From: Opisthorchis felineus
Lineage: Eukaryota; Platyhelminthes; Trematoda; Opisthorchiida; Opisthorchiidae
Reading direction: 5' to 3'
Assembly (NCBI GenBank): GCA_004794785.1
Contig: SJOL01008870.1
Coordinates: forward strand, 149,602-213,601
Length of the DNA: 64,000 nucleotides
This document shows positions 10,576-24,164 of the stretch, in pieces. The notes beneath the pieces were generated by a model. The model worked only from the letters and a program-made list of their open reading frames with translations, ran no database searches and was not told the DNA's origin. Position 1 is the first letter of the stretch. The number at the start of each line of letters is the position of its first letter. The position numbers were made by a program, and so were the translations under genes.

Positions 10576-13500
10576 TACAAGGCCGTAACTAGGCAGCAAA
10601 ATCCGACGATGATTTCGTACCAGGTGATAGTTCTCACCCGTCACCTCCATCTGGACGAGTCCCCTTGATAAAATGTGACTTTTTGTTTGCGCTTTCTCGT
10701 TGAAGTGATTCGCAAGATGTAACATTGCTTTTTTATCGATTTAGAACCTTCGGAACTCACCAGATAGGTGTAGGCGCAGACTTTTCATCAATCTTTCTTC
10801 CTACTCATAAATCTTTTCTTTACCGGTTCTCTATAAGAATACTCGATTCCTTTGCGCAAATCACCACCACCTTCTTTATTTCTTCAGTCTGCCCTAGTGA
10901 ACGCCTTTTCCACTATGGTATGGTATTTACCACTAATATACTGATTTTATTGATAATATGCTACAACAGCCGAGTACAACAAGACTGCTACTGTTAGTAT
11001 GAAGATGCCAGAGGAGTAGTATTTGAAATGCGTGGTCCCAGACTAACAGTATCCTCTGAAACATAAGAAAAAATTAAGATTCTTGATTTAGAATGATCAT
11101 GTTTGTGCAGTTCAGAGTGCGTTATTATGGCCTGCATGCATGTTAGATTTCCATCTTTCCGAATCACCTCCCGGCCCAGTGAGTTGCATATGTCATAATT
11201 TGGCTCTTCTCCAGGAAATGAATAGCTTTTTATGGAATTAAATTGTGACCTCTCTATGGATGGTTTCCCAAGATCCTGGAAAGTGTGTGGAAACCTGATA
11301 AAAAATGTGTATGCTCTGGACCATCCCAAGTATGAGTTCTTTACAGGGGCTCTCTTAAAGTGGTTACTCTATGAAGAACATACAAAGAGCTGGAAAACGG
11401 TGAGATTGTCGTGTTACCTAAGCAAACCAGATGCCTAAGTTTGCTACGCGAGTGCAGTATTTGTCATAAGATATCATCAGGTGTATAAAAAAGGGTTAGA
11501 AATGTTGTGCTGCTACGGCCTAATCAATCTGGTTCTCCTCCCAAATGAGGAAGATTTCAAGTGACGTCAGTGGGTTAATACAATGGCTGGTGCGTTAGAA
11601 GCAGCTGACTGTGACAGATTTTGAGTATGTAGGGTTAAATCTATACATGCTGTTTAATCCTCTCCTAGATGCCCCCTTATCCTGCCAAAGTATTTGGGTA
11701 TTCGGACACAACAAGAATGTCGAGTTAGATTGGATTTGGCAGCAAACAGTAATGGTTGTTCTATAGTAATGTGAAGAGGCTCGAAGTTCCTTCGGTCAGT
11801 GTTGATCGGTTACATTTGATAGTCGTTTGGAGATAATTGTACAGATGTTGACACAGTACAGTGTATGGTACAATGTAAGGCAAATTTGGAAGTATTCAGT
11901 GCATTCGCTACACCGAATAAGGACCACGTCTCCCTTAATGAACCACTTTGTCCTGGTTCTCCGATATTTACCATTGGATTAGTGCAAGAGTATCTGCCCG
12001 TCCAAGGGAAACGGAGAAATTGTAACAGTTTAGCCCTGCTACTTCCCCAAGTAAAGAATACTTGGCGTGGCGATTAGTTGTGGTTTGAATGTGGTCAGTT
12101 GCGCTGTTCAAACGTAAAGATCGTCCCCATAGGTTACCCTAAATTGCATTACGATTAAAGCAAATGACAGGACCGATCCCGTGATCCCGAATTTGGAAAT
12201 TAATATTTTAGCAGTTGTTCTCTTTCAGTCAAGATAAATTCACGGGATACTGTTTGACGTATGTAAAATTGTCTAGTACAAGCACCGAAAGAAATGCTAT
12301 TACCGGGCAATAAGCAAGTCACAGCACTGTTCACCTGTAGCTCTTGAATTTGAACGTGTAGGCCGTGTGAGTCTCAGATCGCACATCACTGTGGGAGAAC
12401 ATCCATGAAGTTCGCACGACAATCGTAAGGCCACTGACGGTTTTCAGTTTAGTACTACAAATCTTAAGATCAGCATTAAAAAATTTCTGTCAGCAGAGCC
12501 GTACTCAAAGTACATTCCAACTAGGACCACCTGTGGTCTAATCTAAGTTAAGCCCTAGAAACTAAACGGAACGTGGATGGACATTTGAAAAACTACTGTT
12601 TCTGTCTTCATTTGGCAACAGACTAATTCCACCAATCATTTTGGAACAATCTAGTGCTTCAGGTAATTGTTACAGTGTCAACCTCCAGTGGATGAGGGCC
12701 CGGCAGATGGGAGAGATATTCGGACAACGACTGGAGTGGTTCAATAAAGTGGTTAGGTTTACTAGTAAGCTGAGAGGCAATGGGCACATTCTCGAAGTGT
12801 ACTAATAATCTTGGTGTACGTTATTCTGCCTTATAATGTGGATCGGAAGTTCATGGCGCCACGTAAGTACAATTCTTTGTATAAGGAATGGTTGCAGGCA
12901 AATCCCGATCCAACTCGCTGTGATTTGAGATACCAGTCTTACTTTCGGTTTATCCAGACAATCGAAAATTGCGAAAGTACCGTGTTTCCGACAGTTACGG
13001 GTACTTTCCTGTAGTTTGATGCCTCAGCCCTGCAGTTCATCCATATCATCTCACCATTGGAAGGTCTGCCACAAGGACCGAGTATACCACGGATAATGTT
13101 TTTACGTGAATAAGTCGATATATTCCCTAAAAGAGAAGATACAAAATGACAAAAAACGACAGACGGCTTCTAAAATTACGGAGAACGTTCATGGTACCAG
13201 ATTGAACTGATTAGCTTCCGCAAAAATTAACATTACGGATCCATGTAGCACCCCAGCTATGTGTCCAATTGTGATACACTTATGTTTCAGATATGCTTAA
13301 ATAAAGGATCCAGTCTGTAGGATTCAAATAAACCTACAACAGATCACACAAATATAAGGATCCGTTCAATAAAGAGGCACGCTCATTTCAGAAGTAAACA
13401 CTTTAAGCATTCTTTGAGAGCAATCCCCACTGTGGAGACGTCTGCACATTAGTTTTTTCACGTATGGCATTAGATGACAACGTAGTTGTGGAGCGGGGAG

Positions 13501-15925
13501 TATTTTTCGGTAGATCTGGATAGATTGTTACTTTCACTTATTGATTCTCATTTGCTCCATACTGTACGAAGAGCCTATGTGATTTATTGCGCCGCGTGTT
13601 TTTTCCAATCGGTATCAAACGTCTGAAGAATAATTACTGTCCTGTCCGAGTGGACCTTACAAAGAAGCTTCCCGATAGAGACCAGGTGTTTTGTAGGCTG
13701 AGCAATACATCAAACAAGCCGACTGTTTACAGAACTCTATTGATAAGTTGGTGAGACGCGCGCGTTTTGCCATGATGTGCATAAGGTGTAAAATGTCATC
13801 AATCTGCTGCTTATAGATTTACAAATAACCACTGCTTAATTGGAAGAAATCTATGAAACAGAACGGAACCGCATTATGTGTAGGTGTTATTCGGAAGGAA
13901 AGAGTTTCAGGATTCCTTTGGACCTGTTCCTTTGGAACTTCAATACAGCAGCGCTTTAGCAAACTCTTACAAAACGCACGACGAAATGGAGTTACCGATC
14001 AATCAGTAACTGGAAAATAGTGGACTGATAGGGAGAAATCTGAGTAAGTTCGGTTAGACCAAGCGCCTTCTGACAGACTGACCGGTTAGATGTCGGTCAG
14101 CCATAAAAGGCAAGCAGTACTTTCGAGTTCTTGATTTCTGCTAGGCTGGTATGGCAGTGGGCTTTGGCTGAAGTACGTTTGTTTACATCCATATACATAT
14201 CAGAGATTTACAGAAGCCTCCTTAGCCGAGCTTAAGATTCTTCGTTTCACACCTTTGGCTTCGTTAGTGGACACTCATCATACGACCCGAAAGATTGATT
14301 TATGTTTCGTAAGGGTCTTGGAAACCAACAAATACTTCATACAATTTCCTTCGCCTCCTATTCACCACCACATTTGTAGATGCCCTCTTATCCTTTTTGC
14401 TAGTTGGTTCGCATTTGACCGATATTCACAGCTGGACACCTTTACCAGAATTGATAAATACGCATACCTGGGTTTGTGATAGATGACTTGTCCTTGTGAC
14501 TTAGGATATTCTGTTAGTATTTGCGAGATACATTCAATTTCGTCATGGTTTAGGTTCTGATGACCACAGTAGATAGTCGGCGACAGAGAGTATTACCGAC
14601 AAAAAAGTGCTTGTAGAATACGTGACATATTCCGGGAAGCCCAATTGAATGACGCGCGAAATCACAAGCCAAGAATTATGAAGCCTTGAGATTTAACACT
14701 ACTTCTTTGTACTACAAGTACAAAGTGTGAATATGAAAGGGAAACAAACATCAAATTATGGGGATTTCCGTCTAAATGTTGCACGAATTGGTGCAAGTCC
14801 AAAGAAGGCCCGACAAGAACGGCAACTCCATGTGAATTACCGACAAACGTGCGCGCACAGCACGTGGTAACGCAATAGGCCAAAAAGCCCGCGTGAAAAG
14901 TTCCTCAGAATTGGTTCGACATGTGAAGGGTCAAACGTTCACGAGGGGTTTTGGGTGAATATTGAATAAATGGGGTAGGCACAGAAAACAGTGGGTTCAA
15001 GAAAGGAAAGCGTTTGACCTGGAGAAAGGAGGTACAGTGATAAATAAATCTTCCATTGGTGACACCTTGTAATTTCGGATGCATTTTTCACCCAAAGCCA
15101 TTCCTGCGTAGCACACCCGTATTGGTTTGAAGCGCTGATTGTAACTACTAACCTGGTCACGTTCGATAAGCCCCTATCGACATTCTAACAGGCGAAAGTG
15201 CTCTGAATCCAACTCTTCCTCTCATCCACGATAGTCTTATCACAACACCTTTATACTGCAAACAAGAATTCTTGTTGAAATTTTATGCGTCTTCTGGTGA
15301 GCTATTTTACTCTATGGTTAGTCTGGACACCCCCATCTGTCGTGCCTTCGTTTTCAGCGCGAAACAGCTAGTCTCAAGTCAAGATGACTCGCGTAGTTAA
15401 AGTTCCACACAGCTACGAGAGGCTTTTAGTTGGCTGGAAATAACAAGCGACTAATGAGGTTTGCAGAAACATTATGGCGTAATTTGGAGTGAGGAAAATG
15501 AAACAGGGGAGGAACATGGAATCTGTCAAACCGAATGAAAGGTTAGTGGTTTCACTTCGGATTTGTGAACCAGATTACAAATCACATTTTGAGGGGTTGT
15601 GGTTAGCGTTTTTAACTTGCAAACAGCTCTTGAAAGAGCTGTAAATCTGGAAAAGGTTGAAGCAGCTGAGACAAAAAATGCAAACGAAATAACTCCTGAA
15701 CTATGCCGTTGGTTCTTTTACCTCCCAGAGCAGCTACCCAGGAAGTAGTATTGTTAGCAGTGAGACTGCGATACATGGAAAACTTAGCTCTAACTCTTAT
15801 TTGATGGGTTTCGGAAGAACTTTATTGTGCAAGCCTTCTGGGTTTGTTGGAGCAATTCTCAGGACCAGGTGAGCGCATGCGCATAAAATAGTAAATATAT
15901 ACAACATAGTAGTTTTCGACTGTTC
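10576..15925. other. no recognisable gene or repeat
   Basis: Short open frames on both strands (largest 111 codons, minus, 10994-11329), none with a recognisable domain. One perfect short hairpin lies at 15623-15642. Confidence 0.4.
15623..15642. repeat. perfect 9-bp hairpin
   Basis: ACAGCTCTT and its exact reverse complement AAGAGCTGT are separated by two bases. There is no T-run to suggest a terminator and no gene beside it. Function unknown. Confidence 0.7.
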
Positions 15926-16105
15926 AATAGGGCTTTCATCCTATCAGCCTATCCAGCCTAGACTGGAAGCACTGTACAGACGTTTCTTTTGTGTTGGGAA
16001 CCATAAACAGTACGCGTCTCGCGAAACTTCGAAAGTTTTACATTCGCGACCATCCGGCCTTTGAGGCACAAGAGGCTTGTCAGCAGTATAATTAGATCTC
16101 ACCTA
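15926..16105 (-). mobile_element. hammerhead-bearing tRNA-headed SINE, copy
   Basis: On the minus strand, the head (about 16060-16105) resembles the ACTGCT..CAGCC..CTCGTGGCC start of the family. The 3' half contains GAAACGTCTGTACAGTGCTTC (15966-15986), which keeps the hammerhead GAAA, the palindromic ACGT of stem III and the GTC cleavage triplet. The CTGATGA box has decayed to CTGTTTATGG (16001-16010). The end GATAGGATGAAAGCCCTATT matches the tail of the plus-strand copy at 37.3-37.5 kb. Confidence 0.72.
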
Positions 16106-19100
16106 GACAGGACACAGCGACACTCATTCTTCAATCACTTGTTAACTGGCTCCTCTAATGGTTTGCTTATAGCTCACATTATGTGTAATTTGTTTTAGCA
16201 TTTCTGGAAACCATTTCAGACACATGGACTATTCTTCTGTTTCTACTGTCTTCCAAGGAAAGATAATATCCTAGAACTATGGAGTAGATGCATTCAGTTT
16301 CCCATACTTGCCAGTTTACTACCCAAGAGGAACACCAGAGTGTTGCATGCCAATTGTTCGTACTCACTGCATGATTGCCAGTTTAAGCGTTTGGTGTCGA
16401 AAGCACTGAGTTCAGAAAAGCAGAAATAAACAGGACTTGATCAATAATTCATTTAAGAACACGGGAGGTGTCTACATTTATCTTGGGGGGTAAGCAAAGA
16501 AGCTGAAACGCAGGGCAAAATAGTGGGCTTTAAATCGTTGTTCACTGTGTCCGTAACAACTGCCATCTCGTGATTTTTATTTTTTGTTCTAGTGAAGTGA
16601 ATACCGGATGCCGCTGTCAAGTTTTGTTGTAGAATTTGAACAGGTTCCACCAGTATACCTTAAATATCGGTTCTGTTAACTACTGATGACACGGAATAAT
16701 TCCTCGTGCAGGCTGTCTTCAAAATCGTCGGAAACAGTTAGCGCTTCATCGTTCTGGTTCAATCCGTACGGCTAACGTTCAAAACGGGGAACCACTCCGC
16801 GTCAAAACTTTCTGGTACCTCGTGGTGGTCTGCGATAAAAAAGATTCATTGTACCGATTAGTCACTTCAACAGACGAATGGAAGAACATATCTTGCGCGC
16901 ATTGCTGTTGGGGTAAACCATAATACTACTACTTCATTATGCCTTGGGTGGGTCTACCAAAGATTTGAGAGTTACCTGTTGCACGTAAACTTTGTAGTTT
17001 CATACCAAGCTTGCAGGAATACCTTTTTACCATGCCTCTATGATTTCCACCTTCAAAATTCCCTTTGTGAAAAGGATGGAATTACTTTGGTACATGTATT
17101 TCGTCACACTTCCCCGGTCTTACTCGATTTGGGTCATCCCGGGTAGTCACGTGATGGATATACAAAAATGCTGCTCACATTTTTGGGTATTCTGTGTGTG
17201 TGGATGCAAGACCCTTAAACCAACAGTGTCCTCGCAAGAACCACTAACAGAACTGGAAAGAGGTAGCTCTGCTTCCAGTCCAGTTTTGCTAAAATGATTA
17301 TTTCTTGCAAAGCCAGCATTGTGATGGATCGAACCGGGCGGTTTACTCTCTTCACACAAACTTAGTCAACTTAAACTTGCCCATGGTTAGCCCAGTAAAT
17401 AATTCTTACTCAAGTAGAAAATATCAGAAAAAATGATAGCTATATCACTATGTATAGAAGGGAGACAGCAAATGCATTCGTAATGTACATTTTTCAGCTT
17501 TGCGGACGGGCTATTTTCTCTTTAATGCTTTTTAAGGAAAATCCAAACAGTCCTGTAAAATGCCGCCTTACAAAGCCTCATGGATCTAATTATGTCGAAC
17601 TGATAATGATGAACAAAAAAACAGGGCCACTTAATGCACGGTGAATTTTGACTTACCCGAGGAATTTTTCCCTCTAGAGGTATCCCACGGAAAACGGCCA
17701 CATTTTGAGTTCTGCGCTGGTGGCCCATATTAGCGGGATAAATTTACCCTGTTTCAAGGTACAACTCTGGAAAACTGGAACAAAGCCAAAGCCAGAACCA
17801 GAGACACTTGAAGACCTGCTGATGGGGTTTTAAGTAAGAGGCTTAGTTTAGAGAGCAAGAGAGCTGAAATGAGAATTGACTGAGATACGCTCATGCTCGG
17901 GGACTTTTCAGCCTTCATGGTAAAACGGTGTCAGCGACTCAGCAGAGACTGATACCTCATCATCATATATGCTGCGGAAGCTATCAGACAAAGCATATTT
18001 GACTGTTTAATAAACGACGAGAACATTCTTCAAAATCAAACCACCATAGTAGCAAAAAGATACATCAAGGTCACGAATGCTCTCTATCTCGGGAAGAAAA
18101 GGGGTTGCTTCAAATAAAGCATTCTGACGCGTTATTAAAATTTCCAACTCAGAAAAAGAAGTTGGGCATGCCCTCTCCCGGAACCCTTTACAGGGTTACA
18201 TGGAGTAATCTATGAGGATTGAATTCGAGAGAGGAAATTGTATGTAAGTACTGGGGTTACTAGCTTTTAAAGCCAGTTGAAGATGGCTCTTGCAAGTGAG
18301 CCGTAAGTTAGTCATGACTATTCAATTCCCACATTCAGCCAGCCTGCTTCCCTAGCTTTATCAAAAACAGATCCTGAAATTTGGGGAAATCTCAAGGTGC
18401 GAATGCAATATTCGCTGGGTTTATGTAACTTGTCCAATCAACCATTTCTTTGATATACATTTTCCCTAGATGATGTCCCTCGTAATTAGGTTCTAATTGC
18501 AGTATGTCATCTCCTCATCAGTGACTGAAGTCCAGAAGGGGTATCCGGAACTGCAGTAACCAACTCAAGGGCACCGAGAAAAAAGTTTTAGACTCCTAAT
18601 AGGTCCACTTTGTTCGAATGTCTCTAATTCGTCCCGCGTGTTCAAGAACTGAAATAAGTTCCTTTCGTAGTTCGTTTCTGTTCTATGGGGAAAATCTTTC
18701 AAAATACCGTTGGATGAAAATTTATAGTACAAACAGCACATGGGGATGCTGGCGAGGCGGACAGTCTGGAGGTGTGGACTGTCAGTCCCAGCTGTTGATC
18801 TGTTCGAGGAGATTTATAATAGATTTTCAAACGTTTCTTCCCCACGCTAGGATATTTCGTTTGTGTCTGTTTCTTCAAGTATCTCACCATCGGCTCACAT
18901 TTGTGAAATTTGGGAAGGGCATCTCATTGTCCGCAAATCCGTGCACCCATCAAATGTGCATTGACTTGTCAATTCACTGGTCCACTTGAGACCTGTGCGC
19001 TTTTCATGCCTAACTTTCTTAAAATGGAGAGATTCACTGGATACTACCTTTCCCTTTCTTGTTGCCTTGTCTTGAATGATCTATCTTCGACGCGTATTGA

Positions 19101-22100
19101 GATGTATTCTTCTTATTTGTCAGCTGTCTATCTTCTATATCTGTTAGATTTATTCTTGGTTTTGTTTGGTCAGTCCATGAAGTGTGTCCCCTTGGGATGT
19201 CCTCTTTGCACCAGATCTTTTGGTTTGCACACTTTTTTTTCTGTCTAGTTCAGTTAATCAGTAGACATAGCCGATCTGTTTGCGGAGAGGCGAAGTACTC
19301 TAGAGTTCTTAAAAGTCCAACAAATCATTCTGATGCACTATATTTAGACCAGTCAGTCACGTGCAGGTTGATACGTTAATTACATCCGTGTTCGCATTTT
19401 GGCCGCAACCTGTGCTGGGCAAAAAGCAGTTACCCAATACAAAAGTCATGAGGTTTTCACCGCGCATAAAATGTGATTCGACTAATTGGGTTGCCAGGGT
19501 AGCAATAAATTTGGGTCTGCTGTTGGGAAATTTGCACCCAATTTCTACTAAGCATTACAGAGCACAATTTTTGTTCGTTGTTGTTCGTTTTCGTTAGTTG
19601 TCCCAATTATTACATTCTATCAGAGAGCTGAAGAGAGGAGTAATTGGATTTCCAATTGGATTTCTGACGTAAAATGAACGAGCAACTCGATAGAAAATAT
19701 CATCTGCTATTTCTTACACAAGTTTCACGAGAAAGATTCAAAGAAATCTGCATTGTACTGCTGAGCACAAACAAATTAAAAAAGTGTGACTGGCATCAGG
19801 GGGGGGCTATATAAATTCCGGAATAGGAAATCCTGTATTCAGTTTACTCAGCTTTTGATATCCATGTGTTGTGCAAGCTTACACCACCTCCTAATGCCGT
19901 TAACACTGCATCCACATTTTTTCGGGGGGAAATGTGTCCCGACAAGGAACCTTCACACATCCTGCTAAATTATAAACATGGGAAGGTGTGTACACAATTG
20001 CGATCCACAACATGCACCAGCGAACGTCACGTTTGTTTGTATGCGAGTCTTGTGACACAGCATGCACTCCGGGACAGATGAGTGACTGGCGATAGTCATC
20101 CACATACACAATCGCTAGTGTATTCGACGTCACAGTGATGGAACCATGGGCGACATTACCGGAAGCGCATTATTAATGATCTGCCCTTTTCCTATTCATG
20201 TCTATGTGCACAAACTATAGTCTTGAGTGAATTTACCACAGTTGCCGTCAACTCTTCAGGAGAATAAATCCGGGGAAATGGAAACAAGTCCACGTCCATC
20301 CAGATTGTTTATCCCCGTGTTTTGTAACCACGGTGCACTAAGCCTCGTGCACAGTCACTGCAGCCGTCTGGACTCTAGTTTGGGGGAACACGTTAGACAT
20401 AATCCATAAACACGGTGCTGATCGATCGACACTGCCAGTGTAACCATTCACTGAACACAGCAGCACATCTTAACGACCTGGTATGACAAACGTTCACTAA
20501 ATGTGGCCCTAATTCGTCAGTGTTGTTGACAGCAGAAGATAACAAAGACCGTAAATTTATCTGTTCTTTACATTTTCTTTGACCTTGCGAAACCTAAATT
20601 CACGTACCATTAAATCAAAACTAGCTTAGAATCGGCGTTGGATATTCATATATTTTGAAATTTGCTTTTAATGACTGATGGAATTTAAAACGGGATGGAA
20701 CTAAGTGAAAACCTTGCATGAGGAGGGAACCTGTGGGGGTCTGTGAAAACCCTTACTTAACTTTGAAGGCAAAAGCTTTGAAGCATAAAGATCCACATGG
20801 TGTGCGTCAATGGACAAAAACTATTTGGGAATAACCAGACTAATCCGCCGAAAACATCTACGTTTTTAGCTTAGGGGATAGGTAAGTGAAGACATCCATT
20901 TTGCTTTGAAAGCACTTGCAGATCCATTCTTTGGATTTTATCAAGAATGGAACCACAGCTGGGGACGCAGCATATGAAGAATATGGAAGCCTTTGATTTT
21001 GTTTTACTGAGTGGCTGTGGCTTTGGTGGTGTCGTCATCTTTTACTATCTGCATACTTTCCTCTCAACAACTCCATTGTTTGGCTCGTACGCTACCCAGG
21101 ATTCGTCTGATACCTACTTACCAAAATACGTTTTAACCTCAAAGCTTATTTTCACTGGAAAAGCTCTCATAAATGAATCATCAGGATTTTTTGAACCTCT
21201 TTTATCGCTTTGAAGAAAGCTGCACTTCAGTTAGCGGAGAATTCATACTGTTGGTGTTACGGCCTCAGTGGTACCCGATTCCCCTGTGCGCAGTGTTTAT
21301 TCATGGTACTCTGATGAAAATCAATACCAATAAATTAAATGACAGATACCTCAGATTCCGCACCATCGACCCTACTCCAAGCAAGTATCTTTATCAAATC
21401 TAAGCTGTTACTGTTCGGTGATGTCTGTCACGATTTCCAACAGTACTCACCAAAGATCACCTTCACGGTTGTCAGTAATAACCCAATAACGCGGCCAACT
21501 ACCGAAGTTTTGTTGGTGGTTCCGGAAACGCTTTCAGCGGGCAAAGAACATATTCCACAGCGGAATTGAACAGAATAATTCAAGTCATTTAGCACAAGTA
21601 GTTTTCGGACAGTTTTTCAATCCTATCCAAATGTCCGTTATTTTCAGTTTGTCGCCTTCCTTACTACCGTCCTATCACGTTTGATCAACCAGGAACCCCT
21701 GAGTGAAATTTAGTACTATCTATCCACTCACTTATTGGGCCAAAGACCAAGCGAATTCAGAGCACCTTCTGAGGGATTTCTATCCCATTCGCAGCATTTT
21801 TTTGCTCCAAGCCTAAAAACATTTATGGAAAAGCCCGCAAATTTTGAACAAGATATTGCTGTGTGTGAGCTTAGCCCTCCAGGAGCCGGGGAACCGGCAG
21901 AGTCGCCACTTTTACCATCCATGTTGCAAGGATATCATGCATTTTCTGCCATAATGTGTTGGTTGAAATGCGGAGTATTTTCGTTAGTCTTGCTGTCGTG
22001 AATAAACATCGACAACATGTCCTTGTTCTCCAAAGTCTTTTGGCGACGTGACTCCCAGAAGCGGAACCAGAACTGGCATGACGCCAATTTTGTTTACGAC

Positions 22101-23591
22101 CTGTAAGGTCATATGGGCTGTCACAGTCGGACGGGCCTAGTTGCAGTTCACTGAGAAATTTACAACATAGATGCTGTATAGACTACCGGTATGGACACAC
22201 AACATGTAACCCAAGCTATGATTCGTTCAGTTTATTCTTCACGGTTAGCCTAGTCCATTTTGGCGCCAATCATGGACTTTCGTTTTGTTTAGCAATAGGG
22301 CGCCACATGGGTACGATCACTCATTGTGGAATGGCAATCGACTGAGGAAAAACTGGTCGACTTTTCTTTATCTGAGTGCCGTCCTTTAAGCTTTTGCGCA
22401 CTGAGCACAAAGTGAGATGGCTAATGTTTTTTTGGCCCCATTGCAATGAAGCTAAATAATTCACAGCACAGTTTCTCTAACGAAAGGTGAGACCAAATAC
22501 TACCATTCAAATCACAGGTAAATAGCAACTTCTGGACGATCGGCTAGGGAGTATTTTATCGGCGACTATCAAGAACAGAAAAATACTTGACAGTGAGCAT
22601 TCGCAAGAGCAAGCGAGTTTCCTTCTCTCGCCTCCCTTTCAGTGAGTCTCAATCGCTGTTGTACGAACTTCGATGATTCTACTGGAAAAGTGACGAACAA
22701 AAAATTTATTTGCGTCTACACCCACATACACATTTGCAAGGCAAGCTAGTGGTAACAGGGGACTTACCTTAATTCCAGGTGAAAATGCCGTTTATGGTAA
22801 CCTTGTGCTAAACGTCCTACACAGGGGCCACCTTAGGATTCAGTTAGAATGACTCTTAAGATGCCGAAATAATCTCACTTATGCACATAGGGCCAAAGTT
22901 CATTGCTGGTTACATCCGCGGAGTAGGCCTAGTCCCCGAATCTCCACAAGTCTCATTTTATATTTGAACACAATCACCGATCTCATAGTCAATGTCATGC
23001 TAGGAAAGTTACTCCAATATCCTGGATGGCGTTCCAACTAACATATGAGACGGCCCTTGTGCAGACTGTCATAAAAAGGGTGATGTAGCTGTAATTCACT
23101 TGAGTCTTCTGCTAGCGATTTCAATTGCAAATGAGTGTCAATCTGCACGTACGTCTAATTCAATGTCCAAGCAGAAACTATGATCGATCGACGGCGACTG
23201 GGCCTACTTGATGTGTCCCGCCAGTGGCAAAAGTGGTAGTTGGTTTTCCAGGTGAGCCTAGATGCACTGCTAAATCAAGAACGTTATTAGACCTGTGGGT
23301 TTATTAGTTACTGATCACTATACCACAGTTTTATGTGAGGCATCGCCTTTGGGTTTGTGCTGATAACTATCAGCGATAAACGTAACCTCAACACCTATTT
23401 CCGGAAAAATTGCTTCCGGTTTCGTATACCAGGGTTAACTTCATTAAATATTATCGAATCATAAATATGTAGTGGATGAGCTCCATATACGCCAATGTTA
23501 CAGGGAATGGCCAGATTTTCAGGATTTCTCAAATCTACGTCACAGGCTGTCCTAATGAGTCGAACAGTCAAGTTTCACTCAGAGTGCCTTT

Positions 23592-23610
23592 TAATTACGT
23601 GACGTAATTA
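23592..23610. repeat. short palindrome around TGA
   Basis: TAATTACG and CGTAATTA flank a central TGA. The centre contains TGACGTAA, which looks like a CREB/ATF-type site, but no gene or promoter is seen nearby, so a regulatory role is only a guess. Confidence 0.4.
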
Positions 23611-23705
23611 TTTATGTTTCCCTATTCCTCAGACTAATTCATTACCCTTCCGGTAACTGCTGAAGTTTCAAGACTGAACAATTCTATTTTATACAAAGTC
23701 GACTT

Positions 23706-23738
23706 TATATTAACTGTTTTTCTATATTAACTGTTTTC
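23706..23738 (+). repeat. 17-base direct tandem duplication
   Basis: The 17-base unit TATATTAACTGTTTTTC is followed at once by a second copy one T shorter. A local replication slip is the simple explanation. Confidence 0.8.
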
Positions 23739-23961
23739 GTGACTCGATTTATTCACATTCATTTCTGTGTTTGTTGTTGAGCATTTTGTCCCACAACAAC
23801 AACATTTTTCCCGTTTAATTTGTCCGATACCACACTGCCCTTTCTGAGCCATCCTGTGTTGTTAACTGCCCAAGGTCCAATCTAGCCGTAAGCCTTCCTT
23901 TAATTCTACCCATTATTTACTGTTAATTTCTTATAGAACCACGGTCTACATATCAATACTG

Positions 23962-24164
23962 TGGGGCAAGATGGCTCAGTGGTTGGAGCGCGAATTTACG
24001 GCCGGAAGGTCTGTGGTTCGAATCCGACCTCTGACCCTCAACTTCCCCTGTCTAGGCTTGGGCAACCTGGCAGTATCCCAGCCCTCGTGCTTCCTTCGGG
24101 CGGCATAGCAGCTAGGCACCTAAAGGGTGTTACAGCTGAACGACTATCTTTTATTATCTTTTAT
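23962..24164 (+). mobile_element. tRNA-derived SINE (family 1), full-length-looking
   Basis: An internal RNA polymerase III promoter is clear: A box TGGCTCAGTGG (23972-23982) and B box GGTTCGAATCC (24015-24025), 32 bases apart. GCTC and GAGC around the A box can form a D-arm stem. The head is followed by a non-tRNA body (GGCAACCTGGCA, CTTCCTTCGG, GCAGCTAGG) and a T/A-rich end with TTATTATC. The body is shared with the copy at 32574-32755, which shows this is a dispersed repeat and not a lone tRNA gene. No hammerhead core is seen in this family. Confidence 0.85.

Larger units (their letters stand above)
16106..23961. other. no recognisable gene; minor simple sequences
   Basis: The longest stretch of this kind in the first third of the window. 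A box-B-like GGTTCGATCC occurs on the minus strand at about 17327-17336 but has no convincing A box. Plus-strand frames of 123 and 112 codons (18618-18989, 18910-19248) show no domain. A frame at 21735-22001 has a protein-like composition but no recognised family. A short palindrome and a 17-base direct repeat are listed separately. Confidence 0.4.

Noticed and set aside
17320..17400. Minus-strand box-B-like GGTTCGATCC as a tRNA or SINE
   Set aside because: No A box at a usable distance and no second copy in the window.
18618..19248. Two plus-strand frames of 123 and 112 codons as genes
   Set aside because: They overlap in different frames, use many rare residues in runs, show no domain and lie in T-rich DNA where long frames arise easily.
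20947..21213. Plus-strand frame with a hydrophobic segment as a membrane protein
   Set aside because: One hydrophobic stretch in an 88-codon frame is common by chance; no family or expression signal is visible.
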